This document shows positions 59,093 to 64,000 of a DNA stretch of 64,000 nucleotides, in pieces (the stretch's first letter is position 1; every line of letters begins with the position of its first letter). The notes beneath the pieces are model-generated. The model searched no databases and was not told the DNA's origin. It worked only from the letters and a program-made list of their open reading frames with translations. The position numbers and the translations under genes are program-made. The DNA is taken from the NCBI GenBank assembly GCA_951799445.1, contig OX637289.1, positions 48,336,264-48,400,263 on the forward strand, in the 5' to 3' direction. This stretch comes from Pseudisothecium myosuroides. Lineage: Eukaryota; Streptophyta; Bryopsida; Hypnales; Lembophyllaceae.

Positions 59093-59668
59093 CCGAACCC
59101 CTCTGAAATTCTTCGAAATTTGAATTTTTCTATAGGCGGCCTCTAGTTGCGCCGAACCTGGAAGAATCTCCGTAAAAGAGGCGTACAGAAGTGGCTCAGA
59201 AGTAGACTCCGGTGCACTTGGCAGGGAAGTCAACGAAGTTCGATTGTGGGCGGCAACTAAACTAAGCGGAATGTTGTTTTCAGGTGAGAAATAATGGAGG
59301 CGGAACTTTGTGAGCTCCCACTGCATGAAAAGCGCCTCTAAAATCAGACGGACAACTTGAGTGTGACAGAAAAAGTTATCCGGAATGCCGGGCTTGGATA
59401 CTTTGATCTGAAGAAATTTAAATTTTTTCGTGCCATTGCTTTCCCGCCCTTCCTCCACTAGAGATTCTTCTCTCGTGAACGGGAACTTGACGTCGGGAGT
59501 TTTTGCTTGCCCCACGGACACCTTCAGTTGTTCTGTTGTCGCAAATGCTCTTGCTCTCTCCCACCCAACGCTCGTCCGTGATCTTCCGCTCAGCTGTTTG
59601 ATATCTTCTTTTGCGACTTGTCGGAGACGTAAATACTTGCATTGTTTCGTGGAATCGAGGGTGTTCAT
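59084..59668 (-). CDS. 194-residue protein or first exon, unrecognised
   Basis: A true ATG (59,668) opens 194 codons of non-repetitive sequence: KYLRLRQVAKEDIKQLSG, PGIPDNFFCHTQVVRLILEA and WELTKFRLHYFSPENN. The frame stops just inside the telomere-like tract, so the real 3' end may be a splice donor a little earlier or may have been replaced. I recognise no family. It is transcribed away from the palindrome array at 59.95-60.97 kb, opposite to the gene at 61 kb. Confidence 0.4.
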   Translation of the reverse strand: MNTLDSTKQCKYLRLRQVAKEDIKQLSGRSRTSVGWERARAFATTEQLKVSVGQAKTPDVKFPFTREESLVEEGRESNGTKKFKFLQIKVSKPGIPDNFFCHTQVVRLILEALFMQWELTKFRLHYFSPENNIPLSLVAAHNRTSLTSLPSAPESTSEPLLYASFTEILPGSAQLEAAYRKIQISKNFRGVRRV

Positions 59669-59951
59669 GTATGTGACTTGCTACTGTGCTATTACATGCT
59701 TACGCAGTGTGAGCAGCAAGGTCTTTGCTTGTCTTGGTTGTGTTAGAAAGGGTTTTTTGTTGTGTAATTTTGTGTAGCACTTTGCTGAGACATAGAGGTT
59801 CTTCTGATTCTCACTGCGATCGTTTGTGTCACCTATTGATGTGACGTATAGGTGGTGGAGTATCGTATATTCTTGAAATACAGGGATTTCCTAAAATTAC
59901 GCTGAAAATATCGGGACCCTGAATGTTGGAGACCCTGTTATTGACCCAGAT

Positions 59952-60968
59952 TTATCTTTGACTTGAAGATAATATTTTGTTTGATGTGGTATGTCAGTGA
60001 TTATCCTCGCCCCAAAGATAACCGTAGCCTTGAAATGACTTGTCTACCAGTGAAAAGTTGACCATTCACCTAGGTGTGCACTTATTTGTAAGGATACATC
60101 ACTGAATATCCTCGAGCCGAGGATGACCATGTACGTACAAGACAATTTTTTTCTCGAGTGACAGTGGACCACATGATGGGAATGGTCTACTGTTTTGGAA
60201 CATGTATTAGTTTATCTTCAGGCCGAAGATAAACGTGACGGTTGGATAGAACTTCTCTAATTTGTTTCTCTCCGTTATTAAGAACTCAGATACATTAGTA
60301 TCTAATAATGACAATATTATCTTCGGTCCGAAGATAGCCATTTTGCGTTGACATTACTTTACTAGTGTCGGAATGTAACCCGTCATATGTCGTTGTCCTG
60401 TTTGTCTGAATATTTCTTGGAGTTATCCTCGGGGCGAAGATAATTCTGAGAGCACATGGTGTCATGTTTTATGTCACTCCTAATCGTTGAGACTTCGTGA
60501 TTGCCAAAAATATTTGTACATTGTTTAAGCTTGTGCGTGACTAGTTTTTGACTATTTGTGAGTGAGATATTTTTTTTGCATTTTTACTACATTTTAGAGT
60601 ATTTGTCTTCTTTTGGATCCTTTTTCCAGTTGGTGAGGATGTTGTCGCCGAACCGAAACATGATCGTTTCTATCAATTGAGGGGAACGTAGTTCTTAATG
60701 TATAATGCGAATTAATCTGAGTAGTTTGTTATTTTGGTCGGAGATGTTCGGATCATTTCAAATCTGTATATTTAGGGTGGTAGAATCGCAGATTTAGTAT
60801 ATTTGTTCACTTTGTTCTTTTTTGTATATTTATGTTCGAGGTGAAGATAATGTGGTGACCTCTTTTATAATGTTTAGATGCTTCATGTGGGAATTGTGTG
60901 AAATTTTGATGAGATTGTATCGATTAGAGTTTTAGAGGCCATCTTTATTATCCTCGGTGCGAAGATAT
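59952..60968. repeat. array of eight 21-bp palindromes between divergent genes
   Basis: Starts at 59,952, 60,001, 60,106, 60,212, 60,317, 60,423, 60,830 and 60,948. The middle five are 105, 106, 105 and 106 bp apart, yet the 84-85-bp stretches between them show no clear mutual similarity. The array fills the space between a minus-strand ORF starting at 59,668 and the plus-strand gene at 61,031. The last copy is 62 bp before that gene's splice acceptor. Confidence 0.88.
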
Positions 60969-61030
60969 GTTGGATATCTTTCTTGTGCTTACGGCTCATG
61001 TGGGCGTTTGCTTGTTGCTGTGCTTTTAGG

Positions 61031-63881
61031 ATGGATATCCACGGTCCGGACAAGTTTGCCAACCCGGAGCCGGTATTGCTTGCTGGTGTCGCGGTCTGTG
61101 ATGGTATTCCTCGTTCCGCTTGGAGCAGAAGATGTGTCACCCTAAGAAACAAAGCTGGAGATGACGTTGCAAAAGGCATCTGTCAGAGCGTCGATTCGTT
61201 CATGTCCATGTCGATGATCGTGTCGCCGTTCAAATTGCGGAGTCTTTGTGCGAAGCTGAAGTCCCATCAGGTTGGATGTGATCAGCTCACTCTTGGCACA
61301 TTAAGCGAGTTTTCTTGAACAATGTCAGTCTCTATGATCATGATCAAACGCATATATACAACGAAGCTATGAAGGCCATGAGCCGTCGCGTTCGTGTTGG
61401 TGTGCGTTCGTATGAGAGCTCTCGTGAGAGGTCGGATCCGGGCCTCCCTCCGAAGAAGGAATCCCTTCTCTGTGCTCAAGCGATCATTGAAGTGTCCACC
61501 AAGACTTGCTGCAAAAAGAATTGCTTGCAGCCCTTTCCTCGTGGAGAAATTCAATCCATACGTTCTCAACTTCATGCAATTGACGGGGTGTATGCTCGTA
61601 AGAAGTGTCTTCTTGAAGTGCATAGGCAAATGCACAAAGACTCTGTTGGTAAAGAGTGGATAACCTTGAAAAGCACCGAGGTTTGTCCTGCTGCTTGGTG
61701 GACGATTCACGAGATTTCGAAAGCTACCTTCTACAGGTACAAGCATATGGCCAAATTTGGGAAGCAAGCAGAGGCGCACGGGAATTTGGGATCCAGGAAA
61801 CCACGCACCCATACTGTACAAGCTGCAGCCACACTTTGGACGTTGGTTGCATGTGAAGTTGATAGAATGCCACACAAATCCAAAACGTTGGGTAGCGGGG
61901 AGAGAGTCCCCGCAATGGTGTTGCCGTCAGCATTTCGTTGGAGTGATCAATTGCCAAAAATCAATGAGGCCAATGTTGCTTTGAATTTGCCCCCCATTTC
62001 TTCTAGTGGCTTGAGCAACATCAGGGGCGCTTCTTTCCCAGAGTATGCTGCGAAGGCTCCTGGGGATAATTTTTCGAGGTGTGATTTGTGTGATGAGTAT
62101 AGACAACTAAGGAGCGCCTGCACACCGCTTTCTTCCTCACAGGACAAGTGGGGGAGAATTTTGGAAACTCACTTGTCGGGGCAAAGGGCCCACAGAGAAT
62201 TGTATTATTCAAATCGGCATATTTATGAGAAGTACCCTGAGAAGATGCTCACCATTATCCATGATAAAATGGATCACTCGAAGACTGCTTCTCCACATTT
62301 CTCTCACAAGACCAAAATGACAAATTCTTTCACTAAAATGCCTGTTGCTATGACGGGTATGATTGCTCATGGTCATGGCGACGTTCGGTATGCCCACTGC
62401 GGGCTGGAAACTTTTCCAACGGACTCAAATCACACCGTTGGATCCATTGCAAGGTTGTTACGTGATCTTGAAGGGCCACCAAAGAATTCATCGTGCCAAT
62501 TGCTTGTCGCGAAGGAGGACCAATCTGCATTGACAAAGGCTGTGTTGCAAGGCTTGGAGATGTGCTTGGACTCCCTTCTTCCTCCTCAAGCAGAACTGAT
62601 CCCTGCTCAACCCCTGCCCCCAATATTGACTCTGCAGCTCGACAATGCAGCATCCGACAACAAGAATCGATGGGTTTTTGCTTTCTGCTCTCTTCTTGTT
62701 TACAAAGGCATTTTTTGTGAGATATACATCAACTTTCTCATCGTTGGACACACTCATGAAGACATTGATGCTCTTTTTGGTCGATGGAGTACCATATTGA
62801 AGATGAATAACTATCAAACTGTCCCGAAGCTCATGAAATCCTTCATGGACTGTGAAACCCATCCAGTCATTCCTCACTTCATTGAAGAAGTTCCTGATTT
62901 TAAGGGCTTTGTAGAAGGGTATCTGGGCCAAGGTGGGGACTTTTTGGAAGGTCATTCTATGGCCCAGCAGTTTAAGTTCTACAAGGATTCAAGTGGATGG
63001 CCATTGATGGAGTATAAGCATTTATGTACTGATAGGAATTGGCTACCAGAAGGCGGCAAAGGAATTCGCTTGTGGTCTGAGACTCGAGACGGCCAGCCAA
63101 AGGTGCCGAGCGGTGTTCCGCGACCTCTGCCTCCTCGTGAAATGAAATACCAGGATGATGTCAAAAAGGGTTTAAACGGTATCATTGCGCACTGGAGCAC
63201 TATGGCGGACAATGATCAATCTGGAGAGTTCAGAAGGAAGAATGAGTCTATAAATAGTTATTGGAAAGGTGTGAGAGCCGCTCTGGATGCACCTGTAGTT
63301 GCGCGCGAGACATTGGAGGATGGATTTTGGCCAGCTTCTCGAATCATTGGTGAAAAGAAGACACAATGGGACAAGATGGTGTAGTACAAGAAGAGTTTGC
63401 ACAAGATCCATCCTTTGTAGGGCGAAGGCGTGACCGTCCACGTCCTTCTTTTCATGTCGATCGTGATGTATTTGCTGGTTATTTTGTCATCGTGCGCCCT
63501 CATCGTAGTGACCCAAAGCCGTTTTGGCTTGCCAGAGCGCTAACAAATCCGAGTCCGGATCCAGGGCATCTTAATTTGATACGGATCCAATATTGGAAGC
63601 CGGCCGATGAACATCGTCCCGATCCTCAGACATATGATGGATGGGAAACAAAAGCAGGAAATAGGTGGGTTGAGGACACTCCTATTTTACCAATCTGGTC
63701 AAGCACGGGCATTATCATGACAGCTTTCAAGGCGCGTGGGAAAAGGGGTGGTGATGATCAACCTCAAGTTCTTCCAGATGTCAAAATTCCCAAAGCGCAG
63801 TTCGACATTATCAAGTCATCAGTGGCAGCGATTTTGGCTAAATCTAACAACAATGCATCCTCGACAGAAGAAGAAGAATAG
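61031..63881 (+). pseudogene. DUF7869-like (transposase-like) gene with two frameshifts
   Basis: An ATG at 61,031 follows an acceptor (GTGCTTTTAG). The frame runs to 61,315 (MDIHGPDKFANPEPVLLAGV, GVAVCDGIPRSAW, QLTLGTLSEF), shifts, continues for ~689 codons to 63,384, shifts again, and ends at 63,881. Middle part: Cys-rich segments (TCCKKNCLQPF, CDLCDEYRQLRSAC), then ILTLQLDNAASDNKNRW and FLIVGHTHEDIDALFGRW. These Asp/Asn/His motifs are the hallmark of a widespread family that I recall as DUF7869, with a likely RNase-H-like fold. The C-terminal part has RRRDRPRPSF, KPFWLARAL and IQYWKPADE. The joined parts are collinear with what I recall of the family, so I read the shifts (near 61,312 and 63,380) as lesions. 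Sequencing error or programmed shifting is possible. A fragment of a relative lies at 28.4 kb. Confidence 0.6.
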
Positions 63882-64000
63882 TTTAGGTTTTTGTTTTTTG
63901 ATTAATATTCTTGGCATTCAAATAGAATGCACTTCTGCATTTAGATGTATTCAGATGCTTTCAGGTTCATGTTGTGGCTTTTGAAGCTAACGATATTATT
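63882..64000. other. 3' flank of the DUF7869-like gene
   Basis: T-rich sequence after the stop, as expected for a 3' UTR. The window ends here. Confidence 0.4.

Noticed and set aside
59952..60968. CRISPR-like repeat-spacer array
   Set aside because: Repeats are degenerate palindromes with spacers of ~84 bp in a plant nuclear context; there are no cas genes and no leader.
45019..60968. Palindromes as structured RNA hairpins in transcripts
   Set aside because: The central pair is C opposite A in several copies, which would not pair on that strand, and orientation relative to transcription is not consistent; a DNA site fits better.

Overview
The window is nuclear DNA of a land plant, most likely a moss (bryophyte). 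The grounds are two very large DYW-class PLS pentatricopeptide-repeat (PPR) genes of the kind abundant in mosses, GT-AG introns, plant-type telomeric repeats (CCCTAAA), and AT-rich spacers packed with terminal-inverted-repeat elements and satellites. The genus cannot be fixed from sequence alone. No rRNA, tRNA, CRISPR locus or bacterial operon was found.

Layout. 0.5-1.2 kb: a ~92-bp minisatellite. 1.7-5.7 and 8.5-13.4 kb: two diverged copies of a long, mostly non-coding LTR-like element, each followed by wrecked transposase-type genes on the minus strand (hAT C-terminus, SWIM zinc-finger protein). 14-21 and 33-39.5 kb: two paralogous genes on the plus strand. Each has small exons carrying the PDF motif of organellar single-strand-binding (OSB) proteins, and these splice in frame onto a 1026-codon PPR-DYW exon. 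All alignable exon lengths are identical between the copies. 21.6-32 kb: gene-poor DNA filled with ~0.93-1.0 kb TA-flanked inverted-repeat elements, a nested foldback, and a fragment of the transposase-like gene that lies intact-to-broken at 61-64 kb.

41-52.5 and 59.9-61 kb: an unusual block. It holds (minus strand) a broken serine-rich gene, an FCP1/SCP-like HAD phosphatase with a variant active site, and a broken ~1,300-residue gene joining a ParB-like domain to a DNA-methyltransferase-like domain and a coiled-coil tail. It then holds a further broken exon and, on the plus strand, a DUF7869-like gene. The genes here are interrupted by single TGA/TAG codons that each could have come from a C-to-T change in CG or CHG context, which fits decay of cytosine-methylated DNA.

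The most striking feature is a dispersed 21-bp palindrome with arms TTATCYTCG and CGARGATAA around a variable triplet. I count 23 copies, all between 41.3 and 61.0 kb. They occur in introns (often two per intron), in exons (always in the frame encoding Pro-Arg/Gln-x-Glu-Asp), and between genes. Five copies at 60,001-60,443 are spaced 105, 106, 105 and 106 bp apart, about ten helical turns, although the DNA between them is unrelated. I regard this palindrome system, together with the ParB/methyltransferase-like gene, as the best candidate for something undescribed.

47.9-51.2 kb is a compositionally different island (rich in CCGGAT words) with one intact 589-residue gag-like or unknown gene. 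It looks inserted into the palindrome block. 53-54 kb has a probable spliced non-coding transcript. 56-58.4 kb has 167-bp and 175-bp satellites with an internal inversion, followed by an interstitial telomeric tract at 59.0 kb.
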